Below are positions 12,945-23,164 of a stretch of 64,000 nucleotides of DNA, in pieces. The translations under genes were made by a program, and so were the position numbers. The DNA comes from Symbiodinium natans. Taxonomy: Eukaryota; Sar; Dinophyceae; Suessiales; Symbiodiniaceae. Numbering within the stretch: position 1 is the first letter of the stretch; each line of letters opens with the position of its first letter. The stretch covers positions 342,175 through 406,174 of the forward strand of contig CAJNDS010002284.1 of NCBI GenBank assembly GCA_905221605.1, written 5' to 3'. Below the pieces are notes generated by a model. That model was not told where the DNA came from. It saw only the letters and a program-made list of their open reading frames with translations, and did no database searches.

Positions 12945-13015
12945 GGGGGCCCGGGCTCTTCCATGGCTTTCTTCAGGAGCTCCAGGTAGTCGGCTCCCGT
13001 GCCCAGGGCCGGGCC
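12945..13015 (-). CDS. Candidate exon (GADYLELLKKAMEEPGPP)
   Basis: After a CACAG acceptor the minus strand reads GPALGTGADYLELLKKAMEE. The peptide is helix-like and clearly protein-like. The downstream donor is not resolved; a poly-C/CCCTAAA tract follows in the plus-strand view. It may be a 3' exon of the minus-strand gene described at 14.3-15.8 kb, though this link is only positional. Confidence 0.35.
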
Positions 13016-13258
13016 CTGTGAGCTCTGCCGGGGGACTCAGAAGGGAATCCGAACCCGAAACCCTGAACCCGAAACCCTTCCCCCTTAACCCTCAGCCCTA
13101 AACCCTAAACCCTAAACCCTAAACCCTTAACCCTACTAAACCCTTAACCCTAAGCCCTAAACCCGAAACCCTAAACCCTAAACCCTACCAAACCGAAGCC
13201 CTAAACCCTAAACCCCCTAAACCCCCTAAACCCCCTAAACCCTAAACCCTAAACCCAG

Positions 13259-13359
13259 GAGCAAGAGAACAACAAGTGGTACGAAGATGCGGAGGGGTGC
13301 ACTTCAAGGGCTGCGAAGCTTATGCTGACTTCTCGACCTAGCCTCTCGCGGTCGGCAGG
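13259..13359 (+). CDS. Candidate exon (EQENNKWYEDAEG)
   Basis: A CCCTAAA array (13090-13257) ends in CCCAG, a good acceptor. The next 101 bases read EQENNKWYEDAEGCTSRAAK and onwards, with a possible GT donor at 13360. Opposite in strand to the exon at 12.95-13.0 kb. Product not recognised. Confidence 0.4.
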
Positions 13360-14259
13360 GTGTGCACAGCTCCTGATGCGGCTTTGGGGGGTTCCGAGGG
13401 CCACTTCCCAACTTACGGGGGTTTAGGGCTTGGGGCTCTAGGGTTAATAAGGTTTAGGGTATGTACCTCCGTTAGAGGGTAGGTAACCTTTCGGGTCCCT
13501 GCTTCAGGGTGTCGTACGATATAGGGCGTTCCCCCTAGCCCGAAAAGGATTCACGGAACTGGGCCGATGGCCTGAACGAGGGCTTGGGTAATTGGTCATG
13601 ATCGCACAGCAAGCCCGTGCATTGTTGTGAGTGATCGAGGGCACTTTTTTCCATGGACTCCGAAGACGACTTTCAAGATGTTGGGCCAACATCACCTGCG
13701 GTAGGGATGTACTAAACTTCGAAAACTTCCACAACCAAGGTTGGCCGCTCTCGGTTGCCATGTTCGATAATATGTGTCAGTCATTGTAGTTTGAATTCCC
13801 ATTATCCATCTAGAACATGTTCATTAGTTTCCAGTTACTCTTGTTCATGGTTGCAAGATATACTATCATCTATTTTTGCCACTTCTTCATATTCATGACG
13901 ATGACTTACCCTTGCGTACTAATATTTGTATCCATGACTGTTGAATTTTCCTGAAAGATGGGAATCAGGGACTACGCTGGGTCCGAATCTGATTTAGCAA
14001 TTCTCACCAACTTTGCTTTGAGGGTCTACGACTTTGGTGGGGTACCTTCTTTGGGTCCTATTTACAACAAGGACTCGATATTTGGGGGGTCGTAATTACT
14101 ATACTCCCCTTAGAACCTTAATGAAATTATATGTTTAATTTCCTCTTGGGTTTGATATAAACAAAAATATAAATTCAAAAAAAAAAAGCTCCCAAAAAGA
14201 ACCTAGATTAGGGGACCCTTATGATCGCAAACCCCCCAATTTTGAGGAGACTCGCCTGT

Positions 14260-15800
14260 GGCAGGCCGCGCCAGTCCGCCTCGTGGGCTGCCTGGCAAAG
14301 TTGCTTCCTGGTTTTAGAGTCTATAAACCTATAAGGTTTAGGGTTTAGGGTTTAGGGTTTCGGGTTTAGGGTTTAGGGTTTAGGGTTTAGGGTTTAGGGT
14401 TTAGGGTTCAGGGTTCAGGGGTTCCTTCCTGGGATGGGCATTTCGCGGGCTTCGGCTGTTGGGAGGCAGGGCCGCAGGAATACCCCTGCCTCGCGCCTCA
14501 TCCGTCCGCAGAAAGTGAAGGTGAGCGGCATACGATGGGGGTCGGAATAATTACGAATAGTTTTCCCTTGTCCCTGAAAAAAGTAGACTATAGTCACCAG
14601 GATACAGCAAGCTGTGCAAGTTAGTTACCCCCCAAAAACCTGTTCTTGTTATTCAGGCCCCCAAAGTCTTCAGGACGCAGCGAGATTGCTGGAGGGGGCC
14701 CCTCAATCAAGTGGAGCCTTCGGGGCATGATCTCCTTGGCCGGGATCCCCCAAACCCGAAACCCGAAACCCTAAACCCTAAACCCTAAACCCCTAGACCC
14801 CAAACCCTTTCTTCCCTTCTTCGCTTCCAGCCCCTTCTTCTCACCGTTTCTCGATGTTTCTCGCGGGATTTGTCGGGTTTTGGCCTGGCCGGCTTCAGGT
14901 GCCCCGACAACTCCGGTATCCTGTGAACCCTAAACCCTAAACCCTAAACCCTAAGGGCTGGCGGAATCTACTGAAATCACTCAACGATAACCACGTCCCA
15001 TATCTAGCATTCACGGATCCGCATAAAGGGCTCTCACCGGTAGCTCCGATCATAGAACCCTCTTAAGAATGCCACCCACAGAATCGAAGCAGCGCTTTCG
15101 TTGCTATAGTATCCCCAAGACACACAACATAGCATCAGTCTTCATAAGGAACCCTACATACACTCAGCAAACGCAGTGATGTCAGCCCTGCCCTGCATGC
15201 GTCCGACCACAGAGTTCGTCCGAAGGAGTTTCCCCTTCAACGCGCCTCCGCCTGTGCAAAGCGGTACAAGGTCAGGATCTCCTCGTCGGTGAGCTTCAAG
15301 ACCTGCGCAAGGAGCTTCAGGGCTTAGGTTGGAAGTTAAGGTAAGCATGGGCCCGGATGTCCCGAATATCTAGGCCCTGAACCCTAAGCCCTGAACCCCA
15401 AAAGGGGCGGGGGCTACAACCCCGAAACCCCCGAACCGAAGCCTAACTCCAGTAGCAGAAGGCGGACACCCTGCGCACGGTTTGGCTCTTCCAAGCGTTT
15501 CGAAGTCAAAGCCCTGGATGCCTGGAACACACGTTGGTTTAGGCTTTAGGGTTAGGGTTCAGGGTTCAAGGTTTAGGGTTCAGGGATTGTGCCCCGGGTT
15601 AACATCGATGGTGCGGCTCGCAGTGGGGACTTGAATCCGGAGTGGTCGAGGAGATCCACGGCTCCACCAAAACCCGTGGCCTTCCGGGCGACCAGAGGCG
15701 AGGGCTCCGCCTCCACGAACCCGGGTTCGGGTGCCTGCGCTGCGGCGGATGCTTCAGGAATGAGGGCAGTGTATGGAAAGGGCGACAAGAATGCGGTGAA
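14260..15800 (-). CDS. Multi-exon minus-strand gene, partial model, unknown product
   Basis: The best-supported core is three exons that keep frame. Exon 15521-15443 reads ASRALTSKRLEEPNRAQG..LLLLEL, with a GC donor. Exon 15322-15252 reads LKLLAQVLKLTDEEILTLYR, with a GC donor after CACAG. Exon 14920-14845 reads DTGVVGAPEAGQAKTRQIPR, with donor GTGAGA. A likely upstream exon lies at about 15790-15595 (ALIPEASAAAQAPEPGFVEA and VDLLDHSGFKSPL). Likely downstream exons are at about 14743-14650 (EIMPRRLHLIEGPPPAISLR), about 14550-14440 and about 14320-14262 (KQLCQAAHEADWRGLPQ, GC donor). The introns hold TTTAGGG or CCCTAAA tracts (15541-15588, 14927-14955, 14331-14415). I do not recognise a family. 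The 3' end and start are unknown. Confidence 0.45.
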
Positions 15801-16373
15801 AACGTGGGGGGGGGGGGGCCGCCTGTTCTGGAGATGCAACCAGCCCCGCCGCTGCGTCCGCTGACTCGGCGCCATGGGCTGAGGGTTCTCGTTTATGGCA
15901 GGGGGTAAGGTCCCTCTCGTGAGCTGCCTGCAAGGAGGTTTTTTTGGTGGGGGGGGGGGGTGAGGGGGGCTTTTTTGGGACATGCCTACACAGAGGGTTC
16001 GGGGATTTTGGAGCTTGGACACCTAACCTGGGATCAAAGGAACCCTAGGGAATAAAAGGCAGGCCAGGCCCCCTGTCGGGTAGGACAAAGCTGAGACAAA
16101 GTTGTGTTGGGCCCTGACCTCACCTCGAGATTCAAGGAACCCCGCTCTCGCTTTAGAGGAATTCAGAGTTGCACCCCCAAAGGACTTTAAAGGAAATCGG
16201 GGGAGGGGCAATGGTCTTTCTGTGGATTTGAGGGCCCACCACGAAGCCCAGCGTCCGAGCGACCCCGAATCCGCACCTCAAGTCTCGAAAGCCCCAAAAG
16301 CCCGAAAGCCCGCATTGCTTGGGTGTCCCGTAAACCCGAAGCCCTAAACAGTAAGCAAAACAAGGGGGGTGTC

Positions 16374-16468
16374 CATTTGGGGGTTTACGAACATAGGGGA
16401 CCCTAAAATAAGACGAAGATTCCCTTTATAATAAGGACCCCAATAAGGCACCCCTAATTTCGGAAACC
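16374..16468 (-). repeat. Dispersed ~100-bp repeat, copy C
   Basis: Read on the minus strand it begins CCGAAATTAGGGGTGCCTTA and ends TTCGTAAACCCCCAAATGG, matching copies at 16917-17014 and 61990-62092. Confidence 0.6.
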
Positions 16469-16514
16469 CTAAACCCTAAACCCCAAACCCCAAACCCATA
16501 AACAAAACAAGGGG

Positions 16515-17703
16515 GGGTGTCCATTTCAATGTACAGCCCACCGCGAGCGGCAAAAAAAGAAGCCTTCGATCTGCCCAAGGGGCTCCACCGGCCCACCGTG
16601 CATCGGGATGTCCAGAGATCATGTGCTCAAGCCTTTCTAGCAAGGTGAGGGTTTAGGGTTTAGGGTTTAGGGTTTAGGGTTTAGGGTTTAGGGTTTAGGG
16701 TTTAGGGTTTAGGGTTTAGGGTTTAGGGTTTAGGGTTTAGGGTTTGGGGTTTGGGGTTTGGGGTTTGGGTTTAGGGTTTAGGGTTTAGGGGGACAGGAGG
16801 TGTTTTGCTGCAGCTTGGGGGAATGCGTAACTGCACTGAACGATGCTTGATGCGACTGCAACGTGCTGCGCTGCAGGGCCTCTCCGACGAGGGCTGCAAC
16901 AACACACCGGGGGGGTTTCCGAAATTCGGGGGCACCTTCTTGGGGTCCTTATAGGAAGCGGGATCCTACTATTTGGGGATCCCTTTTGGGGCCCCCCGTG
17001 TTTTCGTAAACCCCCCACGTAGAGAATCCCAAGCTGCTGATGTTTTCTCCTTCTTGATGTTGCACACTGGCTCGGTCGCGAAGAAACACAGCTGTCATGG
17101 TGAGCGTTTTGTGCTCGGCAGCATGCCGCAAGTATTTCAATGCCTGACCTATGCTACAGCCTGGACTTAACCCCTAAACGACGAGAAGCGTTTCCACCGC
17201 GGTGTTTTCTCCTCTATGATGTCCCTCCTGGGGCCTTGTGGAGTCTTCTTGAGTTTTACTGTGCTGTCATTATTGTGGTTTAAGTTTAAGGTGTAGAATC
17301 GCTTCTGATTTCTTATTCTGCTTCTCCGCAGTGACTTTCACTGCACCGCTGCTTGCCGAGCCTTCGTCGCCCTTAACCATTCAAACGGTGACTGGAGGTG
17401 AGGGTTTATCAAACCTTTAGGGCCACTAAGTGTTGTTGATACGACGGCGAATACACAAAGCCGCAAGTGAAGGTAGTTGAGGACTCTGGATTGTTGATAA
17501 ACCTCATCTTCGACTGGGCATCTAACGGTGAAACCTCGTTTGCACGGTCTTGGGCCTGTGCTTGTCACGCTTGCCTGGGATCAAAATGCAAACGCGCAAG
17601 GCGCGGCAATATAATGCCCTTCCTCAAGCACTTTGCACTCAGACTCTGCGAAGTCCAAGAACAACTTGACACTTGTCATGTCACAGGCAAGCTGTGCGGT
17701 TGA
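16515..17703 (+). CDS. Candidate plus-strand multi-exon gene, unknown product
   Basis: Exon one (about 16530-16644) reads KKEAFDLPKGLHRPTVHRDV and ends AAG before GTGAGG; its intron is a TTTAGGG array. A possible exon follows near 16821-16905 (MRNCTERCLMRLQRAALQGL). The exon at 17332-17397 has the best splice sites in the region: a pyrimidine-rich stretch ending CCGCAG on the left and GAG before GTGAGG on the right. A last open stretch, 17467-17703, reads VVEDSGLLINLIFDWASNGE and ends in a stop. Phases between these pieces were not all resolved, so the grouping is tentative. Confidence 0.35.
16645..16790 (+). repeat. TTTAGGG array starting at an exon donor
   Basis: About 14 copies of TTTAGGG, then four TTTGGGG variants, then two more. 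It begins within seven bases of the GTGAGG donor of the candidate plus-strand exon, so in the sense direction the intron starts with TTTAGGG. Confidence 0.85.
16917..17014 (+). repeat. Dispersed ~100-bp repeat, copy A
   Basis: Begins TCCGAAATTCGGGGGCACCT, contains CTTCTTGGGGTCCTTAT and GGGATCCTACTATTTGGGG, and ends TTTTCGTAAACCCCCC. Same layout as the copies at 16374 (inverted) and 61990. Confidence 0.6.
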
Positions 17704-17779
17704 AGCGCGCGTTTGCGCGTTCTCCGAAGCAAATCCAGATGCGTGGGGTCATTTGGTGGGAGGCAAATTGCTTTTCAAG

Positions 17780-18480
17780 AGATGACACTAGCGGACGAAA
17801 AAGATTGAATCGGCCATTGCGAGCCTGAAGCGCCATAAACCCCAAAACCCGAAGATTCCGAAGTTGATTTTTTCAACTTGAACTCTCAGCCGCGGCGTCT
17901 GCGGCCCGACTGCAGCCACCTGACACAAGAGGCCGTTTCTTCCCGTTGCAGAAGCCATAAGCGGGGGACTATAAAACCTAAACACCACAAAGCGCTGTCA
18001 AAACCCTACGCCCCAAACCTTAAACCCCGTCAAACCCCGAAACCCTTAGAAGCCCTTGGAACCCTAAACACAGCACCCTCGACGCCCCCAACCAGTCGCC
18101 CTCGGTGGCTCCCCAAACCCTAAACCCGAACACTAAGCCCTAAACCCTAAACCCTAAACCCTAAACCCTAAACCCTAAACCCTAAACCCTAAACACCAGC
18201 CAGGGTGCGGGGGCAGCGCTGCAGCGGGCTTGGCAGCGGCCGCGGCTGGGCCAGCGGCGGCTCGGGCCGCCTTGTGGGGGTGTTCCCAGGGTTTAGGGGT
18301 TTAGGGTTTAGGGTTTAGGGTTTAGGGGTAGGGTTAGGGTTTAGGGCTTAGGGTTTAGGGTTTAGGGCTTCGGGTTAGGGGGCTCGACTGTTGTTACATG
18401 CTACGAATGTTTTCTTTCTATTCTCGCTACCCTCAAGATTCGTACTATTCTGACCGTCGTACTCTTCTTATACTATGACG
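17780..18480. other. Telomere-type repeats around possible Ala/Pro exons
   Basis: CCCTAAA copies at 18118-18195 and TTTAGGG copies at 18293-18370 flank a GC-rich 90-base segment. On the minus strand that segment reads WEHPHKAARAAAGP then an Ala/Lys/Pro-rich peptide. It may be an exon, but low-complexity GC-rich DNA can give this by chance. The AT-richer part 18400-18560 carries GATTCCGAT/GATTACC repeats and no gene that I can see. Confidence 0.3.
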
Positions 18481-18778
18481 ACCATGATTACCATGATTCC
18501 GATGATTCCGATGATTGCTATGAGTATTACTATTACTATAAGTACTATGATTGAACTTCCAATGCCGTTCTGCAAGTCTACTTGAAACGGAAGGTCGCAA
18601 CGTAATGTTGAGGTTATCCTGTATCGAACTACCACTAAGCTTAACCGTATACGAACAGTGGTCGCAACAACAAACCTTGCTAATGCCCATGATTATGGCA
18701 GTTCTCGGCGTCTGTTGGGAGTATCGGTCCCTCAGCCCTCAGGGCTGCAAAGAAGTAACATCGGTTGAGGGTTCCGGC

Positions 18779-18809
<31 letters not shown>

Positions 18810-18917
18810 GGGGGGTTCAGGGTTTTGGGGTTCAGGGCTGTAGGATCTCAAGGAGAATGGTTCAGAGCTTGGGGCGATGCAGGTTTCAGGAGGCTGGAGG
18901 TGCCATGTCTGCTCCAG

Positions 18918-18987
18918 ACTCCGGCGGCGCCAAAGCAAAGAGGTCTGGACGAAGTTCTTCACAGCTCTGGAGGCCATCATGCTAAAT
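18918..18987 (+). CDS. Candidate exon (KEVWTKFFTALEAIML)
   Basis: After GCTCCAG the plus strand reads SKEVWTKFFTALEAIMLNSI, a convincing helix, up to a CCCTAAA block at 18993. The minus strand of the same bases also has an open frame (MASRAVKNFVQTSLLWRRR), so the strand is uncertain. A run of about 27 G at 18789-18815 lies just upstream. Confidence 0.3.
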
Positions 18988-19362
18988 TCCATCCTAAACC
19001 CTAAACCCCTACACCCCTAAACCCTAAACCCTAAACCCTAAACCCTCAACCCTCTCCGCAACCGAGATCCCCTGAGCCCCAAACGCCAATGGTGCCAGGC
19101 TTGGGCGCTTCCTGCTCACGAATACTACACAAACAGTAGCAAACAGTCAGAAGTCACAGTAACAGTAGGGTTTAGGGTCTATTAGGGTTTAGGGTTTAGG
19201 GTTTAGGGATTAGGGTTTAGGGTTTAGGATTTAGGATTTCGGGTTTAAGGCAAGAGCAGAAAGAGGGGAAAGTGAGATCGGAATGAGGAGCTCCCCAGGT
19301 TAAGACGAACGCTGCTGCTCATCTAATAGGAGCGCTTCTCCGCACGGGGGGGCGGCAGAGTC

Positions 19363-20319
19363 CTAGAATTGTCGCAGCCTTGAATAAATTTGGGTCCCGG
19401 ACCCCTGTGCCTTGGGCTTTGGCTCCTCTTTTGGAGTCACCTTTGGCTCCTCTTCCTTCTCTTCCTCTTCCTCCTCTTCCGCCTCCTCCTCTTCCTCCTC
19501 GTTCTCACTCTCCTCTGCCTTCTTGGGCTCCTCCTTAGGGAAGCTTTGGAGGGTGAAGTCGAAAGCCCTACGAGTACCCCTAAACCCCAAACCCTAAACC
19601 CTAAATCCTAAACCTTAAACCCTAAACCCTAAACCCCAAACAGAGCCCTCCCATCCCTGCTGCCCCTGAGCCCCGAACCACCTTGGCCGTGCTGGAAGAC
19701 GACAGCGCCGATTCCTCGCTGTCCCGAGCTCTAAGATTCATCCACATCGCTCACAACGGGGTTTAGGGTTTAGGGTTTAGGGTTTAGGGTTTAGGGTTTA
19801 GGGTTTAGGGTTTAGGGTTTAGGGTTTAGGGTTTAGGGTTCAGGGTTTAGGGTTTAGGGTTTAGGGTTTAGGACGGTTGAGAGGGCGGAGGGGGCGGGAG
19901 GACGGCAGATCCCCTTCAAACAGACTCGGCCCCATCCATGGCGCTAAACCGGTGGGATCATCGCCTTGTATGCCTTGAAGAACGAACAACACACAAAACG
20001 TTGCACAGCAAGCAAAAAAATCGAGAAGCATTGTGGCTTTTCCTGAGTTGTCCATCTCTCTGTACTGAGATCGATGCAAAAGAAGCGCATGAAGCGCACA
20101 AACCAATACCAAAGAGCTCAAAGACTCTCATGGTGGCTCTTTACTGTCAGTTGTTGTCTGAAGCAACACAGAAGCAAAAGGGCCGCGAGAAAGCTGCACA
20201 CATGTGGAACGGTGTGCAGCCTGGGTGTGAACATGGAAGCTGTCTTCAAAGTCCACAAACTTAGATCGCTTTTTCAGGCGGCTAGGGTGGCTTTGGGCAG
20301 TGGTAGAACGGCAGTAGGT

Positions 20320-20365
<46 letters not shown>

Positions 20366-22039
20366 TATACACAACCCGAAGGAAGGAAGGAAGGGAGGGA
20401 AGGAAGCAAGGAAAGGAAGGAAAGGGAAGGGAAGGGAAGGAAAGGAAGAGAAGGAAAGGGAAGGGAAGGAAGGAAGGCACAAACGAACGAGCAAGTGCAA
20501 CTGGGGACCTGCCTTGGCCGTCTCCTTCGGCTGCTCTTCCTCCTCTTCCTCCTCCTCTTCCTCTTCCTCGTCAGCCTCCTCCTCCTCGTCAGCCTCCTCC
20601 TCGGCTTCCGCCTCCTCCTCCTCCTCGGCATCGTTCTCGCTCTCTTCCTCTGCCGGCTGGGGCTCCTGGGGCTGCAGCGCTGCAATGAACAATCCCAGGT
20701 CCCCTTAAACCGCCGAAGCCAGGCCCTACATAGCACCCGGAAGCGGAGAAACCCCCAGCCCGCGCACAAAGACGGTGAAGCAAGGAATCGGGAGATCCGC
20801 ACAACTCTCGGAGCCGGGACTCACTCACTGCGAGGCCCGTCCCAAACCCCAGGTTTAGGGTTAGGGTTTCTAGGGTTTCGGGTTCAGGGTTCAGCCCCAC
20901 TGAACCCCCCTCACATCCCTGCTGCCCCCAGAAAGCCCTGAGCGCCGAACGGCAACCTTGGCTGTGCTGGAAGACGACAGTGCCGGCTCCTCTCCCCGAG
21001 TGAAGGACGAGTTGGGAACTTAAGATGTCTTCCAAACATGACAGCCCTACTCGCGGCATTGAATTACTCTATGACAGCTGCAAGAACATCCCCTCTCCCA
21101 TGCCCGTTCCTTGGGCTGCTCTTTGGGCATCTCCTCTTTTGGCTGCTCTTCCTCCTCTTCCTCCTCCTCTTCTTCCTCCTCCTCTTCTTCCGCTTCAGCC
21201 TCCGCTTCAGCCTCCGCTTCAGCCTCCGCTTCAGCCTCCTCCTCCTCCTCCTCCTCCTCGACATCCTCGGCCTCTTCCTCGGCATCGTTCTCGTCCTCCT
21301 CGACGGCTTTCTCCACGGTTTGCGGCGCGGGCTCCTTGGCCGGCACCTTCGATTCGACCGGGACTTTCTGGGACACGTACACGTCCGCGCTGCTTGCGGC
21401 CACAGCGGTCTCTCCATTGCGCCTCTTCATCGAGGTGGTGACGTCGGTGCGCGAAAGATACATCGCTTGCTCCTCTCCCTTCTCTCCCTTGCTGGTGCCC
21501 TCCACAGGCCTGGAACGCCAGTTGCTGTCTTTATCGGGCCCACTGTTGCCGATGCGGGGGGCCTTGCCACTACCCTTGCCTCCCTGGAATTGCTGGCCAA
21601 AATTGTTGTTGAAGCCATTGCCATAGCTGTTGTAGCCATTCTGGCCCATTCCCATCATCATCCCTCCGTTCGCCATCATCATGCCCATTGCACCATTCTG
21701 GCCCATCTGCATGGGCATCATGCCCTGGGGCATGCCCTGCACGCCTTGCATGCCCCCCTGCATGCCCTGCATGCCGCCTTGCATGCCCTGCATCTGCATC
21801 CCCATCATGCCCTGGCCCCCCATCTGTTGCATATTGCCGCCCATCATTCCAACGGGAACACAGCACACGATGTATCCGTCTTGGGATCCCTGGCCACCGT
21901 TGGTGGCCTGCATCTGCTGGTTTCCTCCTCCCCACTGCTGTTGCATCTGCCACGGCTGCTGCTGTCCCCCCCACTGCTGACCACCCCCTGCCCACTGCAT
22001 CTGCTGCGGCTGCTGTGGCCACTGCTGTTGCCACTGCAT
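19363..22039 (-). CDS. Met/Gln/Gly-rich protein with acidic tail, five exons
   Basis: Proposed exons are 22039-21110, 20989-20957, 20671-20513, 19714-19682 and 19533-19363. All junctions are phase 0, and the sum is 1326 bases, giving 441 residues. The start is the ATG at 22039 (MQWQQQW). Residues 1-150 are Gln, Met and Gly rich, with tandem MQGMQGG and MGQNG motifs. Next comes a GKGSGKAPR stretch, then acidic blocks with Glu-Ala repeats. Two 33-base exons encode nearly the same peptide ((S/P)ALSSSSTAK), each followed by an acidic exon carrying ESEN. Donors are GA or GC as well as GT. A low-complexity, prion-like N-terminus plus an acidic tail is typical of RNA- or chromatin-associated disordered proteins; function is inference, as no folded domain is visible. 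An alternative exon-1 end a few codons later cannot be excluded. Confidence 0.5.
19759..19878 (+). repeat. TTTAGGG array inside intron
   Basis: About 16 copies with one TTCAGGG variant, lying in the third intron (20512-19715) of the acidic-tail gene. In the sense of that gene it reads CCCTAAA close to the 3' end of the intron. Confidence 0.85.
20321..20480. repeat. CA microsatellite followed by GGAAG/GGAAA purine tract
   Basis: ACAC from 20321 to 20365, then about 100 bases of GGAAG and GGAAA units (20381-20478), in the third intron of the acidic-tail gene. Frames across it are artefacts. Confidence 0.85.
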
Positions 22040-22049
22040 GATGGCAATT

Positions 22050-22840
22050 CCACGAATCACTACGCCCTCAGGTGCTCCTAAGGCTTGAGCCGGAGCTGGA
22101 GGAACGAACAAGGGATGCCCGGCGCCTCATGCTTCATGCGTCATGGTATGTGGCCAATAGCCGTCGGCAACTTCAGCAACTGGAGCATCTCCACCCCGTG
22201 TGCAGATGCCCTAGAAAGAAACTCTGCAAGTGCAGTGAGCAGGACAACCACGCCCCTGAACGCTTGGACTGAGTGCTGTGCTACTGGGCGTGGCCGACCG
22301 GCTGTGGCCATGGCCGGGATCGCAGGTGCGGGGGGGGGGGGGGGGGGGACTTCTGGGACGGGGGGTTGGTTTAGGGGGAGGCCGATCGAAGTAAGTAGAT
22401 ATGGGTATTTTGGGTGCCGTGCATAGTCTACGCTAGGGTCGTGAATATTCTGCGCTAGATCCCGCCATTTGTGGCAGCTATTCTATCGGAGTCTCTGCAT
22501 CCCTAGGCCGGCGTAGATCTTGTTGGGTCGTAGTTTTTTTTTCCTTACAGGGGCGCTTCCATGTGCTTCGAAGCTCTCGTCGCGGTCTGCAAGCCAACGC
22601 CGGGAGCGCAACAAGAAAAATGACAAGCGTACGGCCCTACACCCTAAGCCCAAAACCCTAAACCCTAAACCCTAAACAAAGCCCTGAACTCCTGACCAAG
22701 ACTCCCTGAACCCAGGTTCCCGCCTCTCTCTCCTCAGTGGGGTTGTGGGAGAGGGGCGTAGCATGCCGAAAGGTTTGGGGCTACTTTAACCATGAACCTT
22801 TAGGGTTTAGGGTTTAGGGATTAGGGTTTAGGGTTTAGGG
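22050..22840. other. Intergenic stretch, possible plus-strand exon
   Basis: On the plus strand 22072-22272 is open and reads LEPELEERTRDARRLMLHAS, ending ..NHAPERLD and a stop. The texture is protein-like, but it overlaps the 5' edge of the acidic-tail gene and no start or splice sites are clear. A 17-base G run is at 22330-22347. From 22400 to 22840 I see nothing beyond short CCCTAAA (22650-22675) and TTTAGGG (22800-22845) blocks. Confidence 0.3.
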
Positions 22841-23164
22841 TTTAGGGGACTAGTGCCCAAGAACTCCTCCACCGGCATGAAACCGAGAAGCACTCCTCTG
22901 TTGCAGAGACCGTCGCGTGGCACAAGCTATACTTTTTCAAGCATTTTGGCGACCGCGCCGGGCTCTGGGGACTTCGTTGTAGCTGAAAGATTTTCGCCAC
23001 ACGTCCGTTCATGCAGGTTTGGGGTTTGGGGGTTTTGGGCTTGGGGTTCGCGAGCAGTCGGGTAGCCATGCCCTAGCAGGCACAACACTTGCGCTATACA
23101 GGGCTTGGGGACCGCAGAAGTTAAGAGAATCTGTCCAAATCTGCCCCAGCAATGACTATCAGCG

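Noticed and set aside
22083-22090. Relic of the dinoflagellate spliced leader (GGCTCAAG on the minus strand at 22090; also plus at 41126)
   Set aside because: Only the last eight bases match and the TTTT-containing upstream part is absent; expected by chance in 64 kb.
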